Origin: an uncultured Nocardiaceae bacterium
GTDB taxonomy: Bacteria > Actinomycetota > Actinomycetes > Mycobacteriales > Mycobacteriaceae
DNA length: 64,000 bases
Direction: 5' to 3'
Assembly: GCA_936936565.1 (NCBI GenBank)
Contig: CAKZIX010000125.1
Coordinates: forward strand, 1-64,000
Shown here: positions 25,712 to 32,746 of the stretch, piece after piece
Numbering within the stretch: the stretch's first letter is position 1
Layout: every line of letters starts with the position of its first letter
The notes under the pieces: model-generated
Database searches by the model: none
What the model saw: only the letters and a program-made list of their open reading frames with translations
Told to the model about the DNA's origin: nothing
Made by a program: the position numbers and the translations under genes

Positions 25712-26140
25712 TCAGCAGACTCCGTCGATCGCGTCCCGCGCTCCGGCGACGGTCTCGTCCCGCTCTTTCGCCGATGCCGAACGCCACTGCGGCGACGCGG
25801 CTTCCAAGTAGGCGATCAACTTGTCCACGGCATCGGAACTCGTGACGGCCGGATCCGCGGTCTTGGCGAAATCGATCCACTTCAGCGCATCCCTGCATGC
25901 CTGCGCACGATCGGCGTTCACCGCACTCGCGGGCGCCGGCGGCGCGACCGACGAGGACGGGAGCGCGGCCGACGCCGGCGGACGGAGCGCGGACGAAGTT
26001 GGCACACCTGTCGCGCCCGGCGGCTCGGTGCTGGTCGCCGCGACGTCAACGGTTGTACCGCTGCTACCGCCGCTCGACTCGGTCGCCGAGCATCCGCCAA
26101 GAATCAGCGCTGCCGCGGCGGCGGCGATAATTGCACGCAC
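25712..26140 (-). CDS. Small prophage lipoprotein
   Basis: A 142-aa secreted lipoprotein: signal peptide with lipobox LGGC (Cys17), a low-complexity S/T/P/A linker (about 20-72), then a compact domain (about 73-142) with two cysteines, ACRDAL and the terminal C. The GTG start follows a strong GGAGGAA. It lies 6 bp from the convergent integrase and is probably expressed in the lysogen. Lipoproteins in this position in other temperate phages block superinfection; here that is inference only. Confidence 0.8.
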   Translation of the reverse strand: MRAIIAAAAAALILGGCSATESSGGSSGTTVDVAATSTEPPGATGVPTSSALRPPASAALPSSSVAPPAPASAVNADRAQACRDALKWIDFAKTADPAVTSSDAVDKLIAYLEAASPQWRSASAKERDETVAGARDAIDGVC

Positions 26141-26220
26141 GATTTCCTCCCCACAGATAACGCATGGCCGGGTGCCCGCAGCGATGTTGTATCAGGCAAA
26201 CACCGCTTGCACGGAGCGAA

Positions 26221-26787
26221 TCACGAATTCGGTGGAAGAGGCCGCGCTCCCCGATCGACCGTGCTTTTGAAGGTCTCCCAGGCGCGCGCCCAAGGGAAAC
26301 GATCGACCGCTGCAGCGCCACCGCCTGGTTCTGGCTGCTCGTAGACGTCGTCGCCGACGAGCATCGTCACCCCCCAGTCCGAGAGGTTGCGGATCGCGGC
26401 CTGGACGGCGGGAAAGCTGATCAACGGCTTGTTCGCAGCGGGGACGGCGACGATCGGAAGGCCGCGGCCGAACCCCTCGACGAGCAGGCCCAGCGGCAAG
26501 GTGTCGGAAATCCCTGCCGCCCACTTCGCGAGCGAGTTGCAGGTGAGCGGTGCGACGATCAGCCCGGCCGGCGGCGGGACGGCGTCGGGGTCGCCGGGGC
26601 GCTTGTACTCGCTGCGCACCGGATACCCGGTCTTGGCTTCCAGGGCTTCTGCGTCGATGAACTTGCGGCCGTCGGGCGAGGCAACCACGCAGACGGTCCA
26701 TTCCTCGGCGTGTACGAGGTCGATCAGCCGGTCGACGTAAGCGGCCATCGGGGAGCCGGTGACGAGGACATGCACGACGTTGGTCAT
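26221..26787 (-). CDS. Flavoprotein of the PPC-decarboxylase/UbiX-like fold
   Basis: A 188-aa Rossmann-like flavoprotein from ATG 26787 (an alternative ATG at 26796 adds three residues). The N-terminal VHVLVTGSPMAAYVDRLIDL, the central GLIVAPLTCNSLAKWAAGISD (the N-S-x-A-K segment corresponds to the FMN-binding strip of the family) and PIVAVPAANKPL support this. There is no obvious decarboxylase active site. It is 20 bp behind the XRE-TPR regulator gene on the same strand, a pairing that suggests a joint function in the lysogen. Confidence 0.7.
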   Translation of the reverse strand: MTNVVHVLVTGSPMAAYVDRLIDLVHAEEWTVCVVASPDGRKFIDAEALEAKTGYPVRSEYKRPGDPDAVPPPAGLIVAPLTCNSLAKWAAGISDTLPLGLLVEGFGRGLPIVAVPAANKPLISFPAVQAAIRNLSDWGVTMLVGDDVYEQPEPGGGAAAVDRFPWARAWETFKSTVDRGARPLPPNS

Positions 26788-26807
26788 GGCGCCCATCGTG
26801 GCAGGGC

Positions 26808-28001
26808 TCAGGTCACGCCGCACCACGCCGCGAACACCCGCACGGATTCCGTGGCGCGCGTTTCCGCCCGCGCGAGCTGGCGCACGGTTTCGTGCACCAT
26901 CGGATGGAAACGGGTTTGCGCCGGCGCCGTCGCCTTGGCCTTCTGCAGTGACTTCAACGCCGACTTGCGGTCGCCGTGCAGCAGAAAGCCGCGGGCCAGG
27001 TCGATGTAGTAGTGCCCGACACGGGACTTCGGCGCGTTCGGGCCGATCCGGACGGACTCGGATCGCTTCACGGCCTCGGTGCCGTTCATCATCTCGACGG
27101 GCAGGCCCACCGACCAGAAGCCTACGTTGGTCGGTCCGAACGCCAGCCGGTACAAGTCGTTGTCGCCGACGCGGGTCGCGGTCTCCTGCGCTTCGGCGAG
27201 GTGACCCTCGGCGAGATCCGCGTCACCGGCCCGGGCTGCGGCGAGCGCGGACTGTAGATGCAGGCTGCCCCACACCGACAGGACTGCGGCCGAGCCGCGC
27301 GCAATCTTCGGTTCCACGTCGGCGCGGTGCCGCTCGAGGTAGCGCAGCGCGCCGTTCCAGTCGGCGTTGGTGATCAGCTCGGACCCGCGCAGGTAATGAC
27401 CGGTGGCGACGGCGAGTTCGTCGCCGGATCGTTCGGCGGCCCACTGGAATCGGTCGACCGCCATCGTGGCGAGGTCGCCGTAGCCGAGCTTGTAGGTGAT
27501 GGCCTTCGCTGCCGCATACGCCTCGGCGAGCAGCAAGTAGGCCCGGTCGCGGTCGTGGCCGGTCCACGTGAAGACGGCGGCGCGCAGTTCGGCGAGCAGT
27601 CCCGGTAGTTCTTCGCCGAGCTGGGCAAGGTTGACCGAGCGGCGGTGCTCGCCGGCCCGGGCGACGCCCTTGGCGAGTTCGTCCAAGGGCCGGATATCGA
27701 CGCCATCTTCGGGCTCGACTTGGAACGCTGTCAGCTCGCGGCGGATCGGCGCGATGGTGGCGTGCAGGCGGCGTTCGTCGGCGTTCTTGCGCGCGTACGG
27801 CAGGCCGATGAGTTCGCCCGCGCTGAGGTTGAGCGCGGTCGCGCACGCCGACACGAAAGCCTGAGTCGCGGGCGCGATTTCTTGCTCGACCTTTTTGACC
27901 AGGCTGGGTGACACTCTCGCTTCACGAGCGAGACGTTCCTGGGACCAGCCGCGTAGGTTGCGTTCCTCGCGCACGCGCTGGCCGACCGATTCCTCGGGCA
28001 T
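26808..28001 (-). CDS. XRE-family regulator with C-terminal TPR-like repeats
   Basis: A 397-aa protein. An N-terminal Cro/C1-type HTH (residues 5-60: VGQRVREERNLRGWSQERLAREARVSPSLVKKVEQ, here given by its ends VGQRVREERN and PSLVKKVEQ) is followed by a long all-helical region. That region has repeated paired-helix units (YLLLAEAYAAAKAI, GHYLRGSELI, HYYIDLARGFLLHGD) typical of TPR ligand- or peptide-sensing domains. The start ATG 28001 is chosen because coding character begins there. It heads a two-gene operon with the flavoprotein and diverges from the small gene at 28133. Confidence 0.82.
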   Translation of the reverse strand: MPEESVGQRVREERNLRGWSQERLAREARVSPSLVKKVEQEIAPATQAFVSACATALNLSAGELIGLPYARKNADERRLHATIAPIRRELTAFQVEPEDGVDIRPLDELAKGVARAGEHRRSVNLAQLGEELPGLLAELRAAVFTWTGHDRDRAYLLLAEAYAAAKAITYKLGYGDLATMAVDRFQWAAERSGDELAVATGHYLRGSELITNADWNGALRYLERHRADVEPKIARGSAAVLSVWGSLHLQSALAAARAGDADLAEGHLAEAQETATRVGDNDLYRLAFGPTNVGFWSVGLPVEMMNGTEAVKRSESVRIGPNAPKSRVGHYYIDLARGFLLHGDRKSALKSLQKAKATAPAQTRFHPMVHETVRQLARAETRATESVRVFAAWCGVT

Positions 28002-28132
28002 CCACCAACTGTAGGTGCCATCGGGGGACGGCGGGGCACTGCCGACTGCCGGGATTTGTCCCTTCTTTGTCAGTTCGGGAGGTTTCGCGCCCGTAGCGTC
28101 CACGTCGCAGGGTTGGACGGATGGGGTTGGCA

Positions 28133-28309
28133 ATGACCAAAGAGCAAGTGTCGGATCAGTTGCGCGCCGTGACGATGATCGCGAACGCGAATCGCAACGA
28201 GTTGGAGAAAGCCATGCGCGTGTGGCCGCTGAGCGTGCGTCTCGGCGCTGCGCTCGCACTGTACGAGCTGGCCACAGAGGTTCGCGCAGCGGCCATTCGG
28301 GGGGATTGA
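28133..28309 (+). CDS. Small helical protein, unknown
   Basis: A 58-aa protein from ATG 28133 (alternative ATG 28121). It is predicted to be two amphipathic helices (KEQVSDQLRAVTMIANANRNELEKAM and SLRLGAALALYELATEVRAAAI-like end SVRLGAALALYELATEV). It diverges from the XRE-TPR gene and ends at a strong terminator. No family recognised; it could be a modulator of the neighbouring regulator. Confidence 0.5.
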   Translation: MTKEQVSDQLRAVTMIANANRNELEKAMRVWPLSVRLGAALALYELATEVRAAAIRGD

Positions 28310-28310
28310 C

Positions 28311-28352
28311 CTGGGCCGCGCGAGGTGGAGAGAGGCCCTTCGCGCGGCCCAG
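28311..28352 (+). terminator. Hairpin terminator
   Basis: A perfect 13-bp stem, CTGGGCCGCGCGA (28311-28323) with its complement at 28340-28352 and a 16-nt loop, starts right at the stop of the 28133 gene. Confidence 0.8.
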
Positions 28353-28397
28353 TACCAAGCCGGAATATGGGTGAAGTCCCCATGTTGGATAGACCAC

Positions 28398-28434
28398 TTG
28401 ACAGCCTTCGCGTTACGTCACAGACTGGTAACGC
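28398..28434 (+). promoter_or_regulatory. Promoter with overlapping inverted repeat
   Basis: The -35 box TTGACA (28398-28403) is followed at 17 bp by CAGACT (28421-28426). The inverted repeat GCGTTAC/GTAACGC (28410-28416 and 28428-28434) covers the spacer and -10. It would drive the gene at 28530 and be occluded by a bound dimeric repressor. Confidence 0.5.
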
Positions 28435-28529
28435 GATCGCACATTTCGACAGACGAACGAACCTACTGGGTCGGGGCCTGGGGGCTTAACAATGCAGCAC
28501 GCGCAACGACGCGCAGATCATCCGGTGGC

Positions 28530-28910
28530 ATGATGCGATCAGCCTTCGCATGCCCACGTTTGACGGCAACGCCAGAAGAACTGGCAGCACTCGGAATCAT
28601 CATCGCCGAGCCAAAGGGAAGCGTCATCTACGCCGAGCACGGCAACTCGGTCGTAGCTGAGATTGGCGCAATAGTGGTGCAAGGCAATGAAATCCGCGTC
28701 TTTCCGCGCGAGCGGCTGAGCGAAGAATACCGGCGCCAGTTGGTGGGAGCCGCTGAGTCGGCAGTCTGGGAACGTCCGCGCAAAAGCGACGGGTGGCGAT
28801 ACGGCGGCGGAAAATGGACGATGTTCCTGCTGGCGTACGCGAGCGATTTGGACGTAGTAGCGCTCGCTATACGTGCTTCTCGTCGGCGAGCGAGTACGGA
28901 GACCTTATAG
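28530..28910 (+). CDS. Hypothetical phage protein, 126 aa
   Basis: Coding character begins at the tandem ATGATG at 28530. There is a conserved-looking core TPEELAALGIIIAEPKGSVIY, then a beta-rich part and a Trp-rich end. No family recognised. Its 3' end overlaps the convergent repressor gene by 44 bp, so transcription of one could interfere with the other. Confidence 0.55.
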   Translation: MMRSAFACPRLTATPEELAALGIIIAEPKGSVIYAEHGNSVVAEIGAIVVQGNEIRVFPRERLSEEYRRQLVGAAESAVWERPRKSDGWRYGGGKWTMFLLAYASDLDVVALAIRASRRRASTETL

Positions 28911-29178
28911 CGCGCGTGACCTGGGAATTCGACTTAGATGCATAGATCTTGACGATGAAGTCTTCCGGATCGACGTTGAGAGCGATTGCAACCTTCTCGA
29001 TCTGCGTAACGTCGATTGCGGTCTCGCCGTTTTCGATCTTGCTGTACGTGGCGCGAGGAATCCCGGCTAGCTCGTAAACCTGCTGCTGGGTAAGTCCAGC
29101 GTCCTCGCGTTGCGCCCGGATCATCCGGGCGGCGGCCTGGTTGATCGCGGACTCGGCATCACGCGCTGCTTGTGGCAT
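28867..29178 (-). CDS. XRE-type repressor (candidate immunity repressor)
   Basis: A 103-aa protein with one Cro/C1 HTH (about residues 18-75): MIRAQREDAGLTQQQVYELAGIPRATYSKIENG-type pattern, shown by LTQQQVYELAGIPRATYSKI. It reads leftward, back to back with a Cro-like gene across 113 bp that holds two similar ATATGGAG repeats. Its -10-like TAGGCT is 7-8 bp before the ATG, so the message may be leaderless. This geometry is that of a lysis-lysogeny switch; small size suggests no protease-cleavable domain. Confidence 0.75.
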   Translation of the reverse strand: MPQAARDAESAINQAAARMIRAQREDAGLTQQQVYELAGIPRATYSKIENGETAIDVTQIEKVAIALNVDPEDFIVKIYASKSNSQVTRAIRSPYSLADEKHV

Positions 29179-29194
29179 GCCATCAAGCCTATCC

Positions 29195-29205
29195 CCATAT
29201 GGAGC
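29195..29205. promoter_or_regulatory. Operator-like repeat near the repressor start
   Basis: CCATATGGAGC contains the perfect palindrome CCATATGG and shares ATATGGAG with the copy at 29299-29309. It lies 17-27 bp upstream of the repressor start codon, within its presumed promoter. Confidence 0.45.
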
Positions 29206-29255
29206 GCCTGACTAGGCCACAGTCCTGGACTCTCGAACAGTGTGCGCCGACATCG

Positions 29256-29284
29256 TTGCGCAGTCTCTGTTTAGGGAGTACGTT
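29256..29284 (+). promoter_or_regulatory. Rightward early promoter
   Basis: TTGCGC (29256-29261), a 17-bp spacer and TACGTT (29279-29284) make a good sigma-70-type promoter. The expected start point is at or next to GTG 29292, so the Cro-like mRNA may be leaderless. Confidence 0.6.
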
Positions 29285-29291
29285 CACAAGC

Positions 29292-29552
29292 GTGAGTTCC
29301 TATATGGAGAGTCCGCAGAGGCCGAACAGCCTCGAGGGCGTGATCGCTGGAAACGTCCGCGCGGAGATGGCGCGAAAGATGGTGGCGCAGAAGGAAATGG
29401 CCGCCGCCATCGGTATGTCGTCGTCGGCTTTCAGCGACCTGTACAACGGCACGCGGCCGTTCCGCCTAGCAACGCTGGACCGGATCGCTGATGTGCTCGG
29501 CGTCGACATCGCTGTCATCGTGCGCGGAGACGCCGCCAGGGGTGCCGAGTGA
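29292..29552 (+). CDS. Cro-like XRE HTH protein
   Basis: An 86-aa HTH protein from GTG 29292; ATG 29304 is the alternative. The HTH is at about residues 20-75: NVRAEMARKMVAQKEMAAAIG and SSSAFSDLYNGTRPFRLATLDRIADVLGVD (first part SSSAFSDLYNGTRPF). It faces the XRE repressor, and an operator-like ATATGGAG lies on its first codons. Expected to repress the leftward promoter in the lytic programme. Overlaps the next gene by 4 bp. Confidence 0.72.
   Translation: MSSYMESPQRPNSLEGVIAGNVRAEMARKMVAQKEMAAAIGMSSSAFSDLYNGTRPFRLATLDRIADVLGVDIAVIVRGDAARGAE
29299..29309. promoter_or_regulatory. Operator-like repeat at the Cro-like gene start
   Basis: CCTATATGGAG repeats ATATGGAG of 29195-29205 in the same orientation, about 100 bp away, just downstream of the predicted rightward start point. 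Confidence 0.4.
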
Positions 29553-29809
29553 GCACCGGCGCGCTGGCGCCCGCTCAGGAGTGGAAAGTCCACGAGATCG
29601 CCAGGCGTATGCGCCGGTCGACCCAGTTCGTCTACGCCGAGATCCGCCGGCACCACCTCGCCGCGGTGAAGGTCGGACGCGGGTGGTTGATCACCGAAGC
29701 CGACTACCAGAAGTACCTCGCGGACCGTCGCACAACGGTCGTCGATCCGGTGCACCGGTCGGGACTCAGCAAACGATCGCGGGCGCGGCTCGCACGAGGG
29801 CAGGTGTGA
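29549..29809 (+). CDS. Excisionase/AlpA-like HTH protein
   Basis: An 86-aa protein with a MerR-type winged HTH of the DNA-binding 'helix-turn-helix domain 17' kind: EWKVHEIARRMRRSTQFVYAEI, then VKVGRGWLITEADYQKYLA. The basic C-terminus (SKRSRARLARGQ) fits DNA binding. Start GTG overlaps the Cro-like stop. Excisionases with this fold are usual near cro in actinophages; a transcription factor is the alternative. Confidence 0.65.
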   Translation: MSTGALAPAQEWKVHEIARRMRRSTQFVYAEIRRHHLAAVKVGRGWLITEADYQKYLADRRTTVVDPVHRSGLSKRSRARLARGQV

Positions 29810-29810
29810 C

Positions 29811-29906
29811 ATGTACGAAATCCGTTGGCTCATTGAGCAATTCATCTATCCCGCGCCATTGCCGCTCGTGCGCTACTTCGCGCCATTCATGACGTGGACG
29901 TGGTGA
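29811..29906 (+). CDS. 31-aa hydrophobic peptide
   Basis: A very short frame starting one base after the previous stop. It is rich in W, F, Y and P (IRWLIEQFIYPAPLPLVRYF) and ends by overlapping the next GTG. Its tight operon position supports it being translated; it may act mainly in coupling. No family. Confidence 0.4.
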   Translation: MYEIRWLIEQFIYPAPLPLVRYFAPFMTWTW

Positions 29907-30607
29907 GCATGTACGAGCACCTCACCGACGCACAGCGCGCCGAAATCCGGGCGATCGTGCGCGAGGAGATCGCGGCGGCCAGCTCGGCGGCCACCGTTAT
30001 CAACGTCGTCGCAGACGGTCTCGACAGCGCCGATATCGCGCGGGTAGTGGCCCGTGCTGAGCGCCGAAAGGCGTTGGCCGCGCAGATGTCTCGCGTAACC
30101 GACTGGCCGCCGAAGAATGCCGACGACCAGCCGGTGCGGGAGGCAATCGCCGAGATGCTCGACTGGCTCGGCGCGAACATCCTCGGCGTTTCCGGGCTCG
30201 GCAAGCTGTACGCCGAGCACTGGCAGGCGCCGGCGTTCGACACCGCCGAGTACGCGAACGAGTTCTGGAAGCGGCTACAGCTCCGCGTCGGGAACGATGG
30301 ACTTCCCAGTGAGGGTGACGATCTCGTGCTCAAGGCGGCCGACGAGCAGCACGAGGCTGTGCAGAAGCGTGGAGCCGACGAGGGCGGGAGGAGCCCCGGC
30401 GTCGACCATGTCGGCCATGTCGTCGCGCAGTCCGGCGGTGACGTCGGCTCGGGCGGGCAACTTCAGGTCTCGGAGTCCGGCGAACGGGCTGGGCTGTGTC
30501 ACGAATCTTCTCCTTCGGTTGGGTGTGGCAACGCAACTGTAGGAGAGCCCACCGCCGCCGGGGGATCGTCTGGGGGTTCCCCGGCGGCGGATCGGGCGCA
30601 GCAATGA
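29903..30607 (+). CDS. Hypothetical phage protein, 234 aa
   Basis: GTG 29903 overlaps the previous stop; ATG 29909 is also possible. The first 130 residues look like a real helical domain (DAQRAEIRAIVREEIAAASS... and IAEMLDWLGANILG). The last 90 residues are G/S/E-rich with little structure and lie over an antisense frame with its own ribosome site (30275-30502). The final ATGA overlap with the next gene supports translation to the end. Function unknown. Confidence 0.55.
   Translation: MSMYEHLTDAQRAEIRAIVREEIAAASSAATVINVVADGLDSADIARVVARAERRKALAAQMSRVTDWPPKNADDQPVREAIAEMLDWLGANILGVSGLGKLYAEHWQAPAFDTAEYANEFWKRLQLRVGNDGLPSEGDDLVLKAADEQHEAVQKRGADEGGRSPGVDHVGHVVAQSGGDVGSGGQLQVSESGERAGLCHESSPSVGCGNATVGEPTAAGGSSGGSPAADRAQQ
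30275..30502 (-). CDS. Possible antisense small gene inside the 29903 gene
   Basis: A 75-aa frame starting at GTG 30502 behind a strong GGAGAAG at 7-bp spacing. The protein has plausible composition: KLPARADVTAGLRDDMADM, then a hydrophobic helix STLLHSLVLLVGRLEHEI. The overlapping plus-strand frame looks weak over exactly this stretch. Either could be the real product here; both may be made. Confidence 0.4.
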   Translation of the reverse strand: MTQPSPFAGLRDLKLPARADVTAGLRDDMADMVDAGAPPALVGSTLLHSLVLLVGRLEHEIVTLTGKSIVPDAEL

Positions 30608-30690
30608 ACCCCGTCAAGCTCGCCGCCTACGCGTGGTTCCTCGGCATCCCGTCGGTCGCCGCCCTTCTGATCCTGTGCGGTGCGCGGTGA
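30604..30690 (+). CDS. 28-aa single-span membrane peptide
   Basis: ATGA overlap with the preceding gene and GTGA overlap with the next. The peptide is almost one membrane helix (LAAYAWFLGIPSVAALLIL). Short membrane peptides of unknown role are common in actinophage early operons. Confidence 0.5.
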   Translation: MNPVKLAAYAWFLGIPSVAALLILCGAR

Positions 30691-31019
30691 CCGCACCGAA
30701 GTTGCCAGCCATGCAAGCCGTGCTGCTGCCCGCCGACCTGATCCGCGCGCTCGACTACGCAACGGCTGTAGTCGTGATCGGCGTCGACCCGGACACCTGC
30801 CAGGCAACCACCTATATCCACGCGCTGACCGGCCGGTGCACCTGCGGCACCTGCGTCGACACCGTCCCGGCGTCGACGGTGTGCGACCTCCTGCTCGACG
30901 CAGCCGCCGAGATCGAGCGGGCGACGTGCCCGCCCCAGACGTCGAACGCGGTGACCCCTTATCCCGCGCCCGTCGACAGCGGGACCGCCGGGGATCGCGG
31001 GCCCGCTCCCAAACCCTAA
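30687..31019 (+). CDS. Hypothetical protein with CTCGTC cysteine cluster
   Basis: A 110-aa protein from GTG 30687. The centre has four cysteines within ATTYIHALTGRCTCGTCVD, possibly a small metal site or disulfides, followed by helix TVCDLLLDAAAEIERATC. The C-terminal third is P/T-rich. No family recognised. Confidence 0.55.
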   Translation: MTAPKLPAMQAVLLPADLIRALDYATAVVVIGVDPDTCQATTYIHALTGRCTCGTCVDTVPASTVCDLLLDAAAEIERATCPPQTSNAVTPYPAPVDSGTAGDRGPAPKP

Positions 31020-31090
31020 AACGCAGGCGGCCCGCCGGGGCGCATCCCAACGGGCCAGTGATCCAGCTACGAATCGAGAGGAAGTATCTC

Positions 31091-31255
31091 ATGAAGCACC
31101 GTAAGCGCGACGGAGGCAAGACCGTCGACCAGATCCGCGCCGATCTCCGCGCGCGCATCGCCGACGAAATCGCGGCATCCTACAAGGCGCCGACCGCGGT
31201 CTACGCCGCGGTGGCCGGCCAGTGGCAGCGCGCCAGAATGGCGGTAGCGCGGTGA
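31091..31255 (+). CDS. 54-aa basic helical protein
   Basis: ATG 31091 follows GAGAGGAAG. The protein is lysine/arginine-rich at the start (KHRKRDGGKTVDQIRADLR) and helical. Its stop overlaps the next GTG. Function unknown. Confidence 0.55.
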   Translation: MKHRKRDGGKTVDQIRADLRARIADEIAASYKAPTAVYAAVAGQWQRARMAVAR

Positions 31256-31509
31256 GCGAGCCGAAGATCGAGTACGAGTACGCCGTCCTGCTGCCGAACG
31301 GCGCGCTGCTCAACGACCGATACGCGAACGCCGGGCCGCTGATCCTCGAGCACCGGCACCTGGCCAACGAGTGGCTGAGCAGCATCCGGAAGGACGCCGA
31401 GCGCATCGGTGCCGACGTGTCCGGCGCGAAAGTAGTTGCGCGGCAGAAGATCACCATCTGGACGGACTTCGAGGACGTTCGCGACCTGCCGACGGGTGGT
31501 GACCTCTGA
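31252..31509 (+). CDS. Hypothetical phage protein, 85 aa
   Basis: GTG 31252 overlaps the preceding stop. A mixed alpha/beta sequence (IEYEYAVLLPNGALLN, EWLSSIRKDAERIGADV, KITIWTDFEDV) suggests a small folded domain. No family recognised; it sits in the coupled early operon. Confidence 0.6.
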   Translation: MSEPKIEYEYAVLLPNGALLNDRYANAGPLILEHRHLANEWLSSIRKDAERIGADVSGAKVVARQKITIWTDFEDVRDLPTGGDL

Positions 31510-32459
31510 TGGCGCACATCGTGATCGATCAGGAACTCCAGGACTTCCTCGCACAGAACGACGGTGTGCTGACCATCGGCCGCACAACCATTCACAAGGA
31601 CACGCACTGGGACGTGGCGGTGACTGTCCAGTCGACGACGCGGCGAGAGGCCTCGATCACGCTGGGGCTGGCGCTCGCGATCGTAACCGACGCCGTCCTA
31701 GCCAACGCCGTCCCGCCAGCCGTCGACCCGGTCGACGTGCCCGACAACCCCACCGACCGCGAACGCATCGAGGCCGTGGCCGACGAACACGGGTGGGGCG
31801 AGCGGGCGCGGCCGATGCCGGAGCGAGCTAGCGGCGGCACGATGGGCGCTGTCGAGCGCACGCAGCTCGAGCGTGACGGGTACACGCTGACGATCGACTG
31901 GGTGAAGGGCGGTCGCGTCGGTCGTGCCTGGCTCGCCGGATCGGCGCGCATCAGAGCCGTCGGGAACGAAGCGGACTCGCCCGCCGCGCGCCGCGACGTC
32001 GTGCTCGGCGTCCTCGCGCAGACCGAGCACGACCCGATGGCCCGCGCGCTGGCCGCCACGCCGCCGCTAGTCGAGCCGGAACCTGCTGCGGCCGAGCCGA
32101 AGTCTCGTGCCGAGCAGCTCATCGAGGCAGCTAACGCGCTCACCGACATCGCTGTGAATACCGCCACCCGCGTGACCGCCGGGCTTGAGGCGGCTGTGCC
32201 CGACAGCACTATCGGTCAGCTCGTCAACACGGTCACGGCCGCCGCCGAGGCAGCGACTGCACTGCTCCGCGCAGCCGACGAGCACGCGATCGTGCGGGCC
32301 GAAATCGAGCACATCGATCCGGCTGTCGTCGTGCAACTGCGCTTGCAGCTCGACCAGATCCGCGAGGCGGCCAGCATGGCCCACGCCGCCCAGACGCCCG
32401 GGACCGCCGCCTACGCCCTCGCCGAGGACATTCTGACGATCGCGAGGTGCGGCGCGTGA
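31509..32459 (+). CDS. Hypothetical phage protein, 316 aa
   Basis: TGATG overlap with the gene before. It has an N-terminal domain (1-70), a linker, a small beta domain (about 118-150, DGYTLTIDWVKGGRVGRAWL) and a long helical C-terminal half with a predicted coiled coil (ALTDIAVNTATRVTAGLEAA...). No enzymatic motif seen. Confidence 0.6.
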   Translation: MAHIVIDQELQDFLAQNDGVLTIGRTTIHKDTHWDVAVTVQSTTRREASITLGLALAIVTDAVLANAVPPAVDPVDVPDNPTDRERIEAVADEHGWGERARPMPERASGGTMGAVERTQLERDGYTLTIDWVKGGRVGRAWLAGSARIRAVGNEADSPAARRDVVLGVLAQTEHDPMARALAATPPLVEPEPAAAEPKSRAEQLIEAANALTDIAVNTATRVTAGLEAAVPDSTIGQLVNTVTAAAEAATALLRAADEHAIVRAEIEHIDPAVVVQLRLQLDQIREAASMAHAAQTPGTAAYALAEDILTIARCGA

Positions 32460-32746
32460 CCGAGGCAATGCTGCGCTTCGCTGGCGCCCTGATCCAGGTC
32501 GGTGGGTTCGTTGGGCTGCTGGTGATCGGCGCCGAGATCATCGCTTACGAGCTGCGCGTGCGCATGGTCGACTGCCCGGACTGCGGCGGTGACGGCATCA
32601 CCGGGCCGTGCGAGGACGGCCTACTCGGCTGCTCGGGCTGCACGACCTGCGAAACCTGCTGCGGCACAGGTCAGATCGAGGCCGTCAAGGACGACAGCGA
32701 CCGCGCCTACGAACGGTCGGTCGATGAGCAGCTCGGGGTCATCTGA
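32456..32746 (+). CDS. Membrane-anchored DnaJ-type zinc-finger protein
   Basis: A 96-aa protein: one membrane helix (about 12-33, GALIQVGGFVGLLVIGAEII), then two CxxCxG-type pairs (CPDCGGDG and CETCCGTG, with CSGC between), resembling the cysteine-rich repeat of DnaJ. It likely binds zinc on the cytoplasmic side. GTGA overlap upstream, TGATG downstream. Confidence 0.6.
   Translation: MTEAMLRFAGALIQVGGFVGLLVIGAEIIAYELRVRMVDCPDCGGDGITGPCEDGLLGCSGCTTCETCCGTGQIEAVKDDSDRAYERSVDEQLGVI

Noticed and set aside
31020..31090. A possible terminator in the early operon
   Set aside because: GGCCCG/CGGGCC can pair but over a long loop with only 6 bp; too weak to call.
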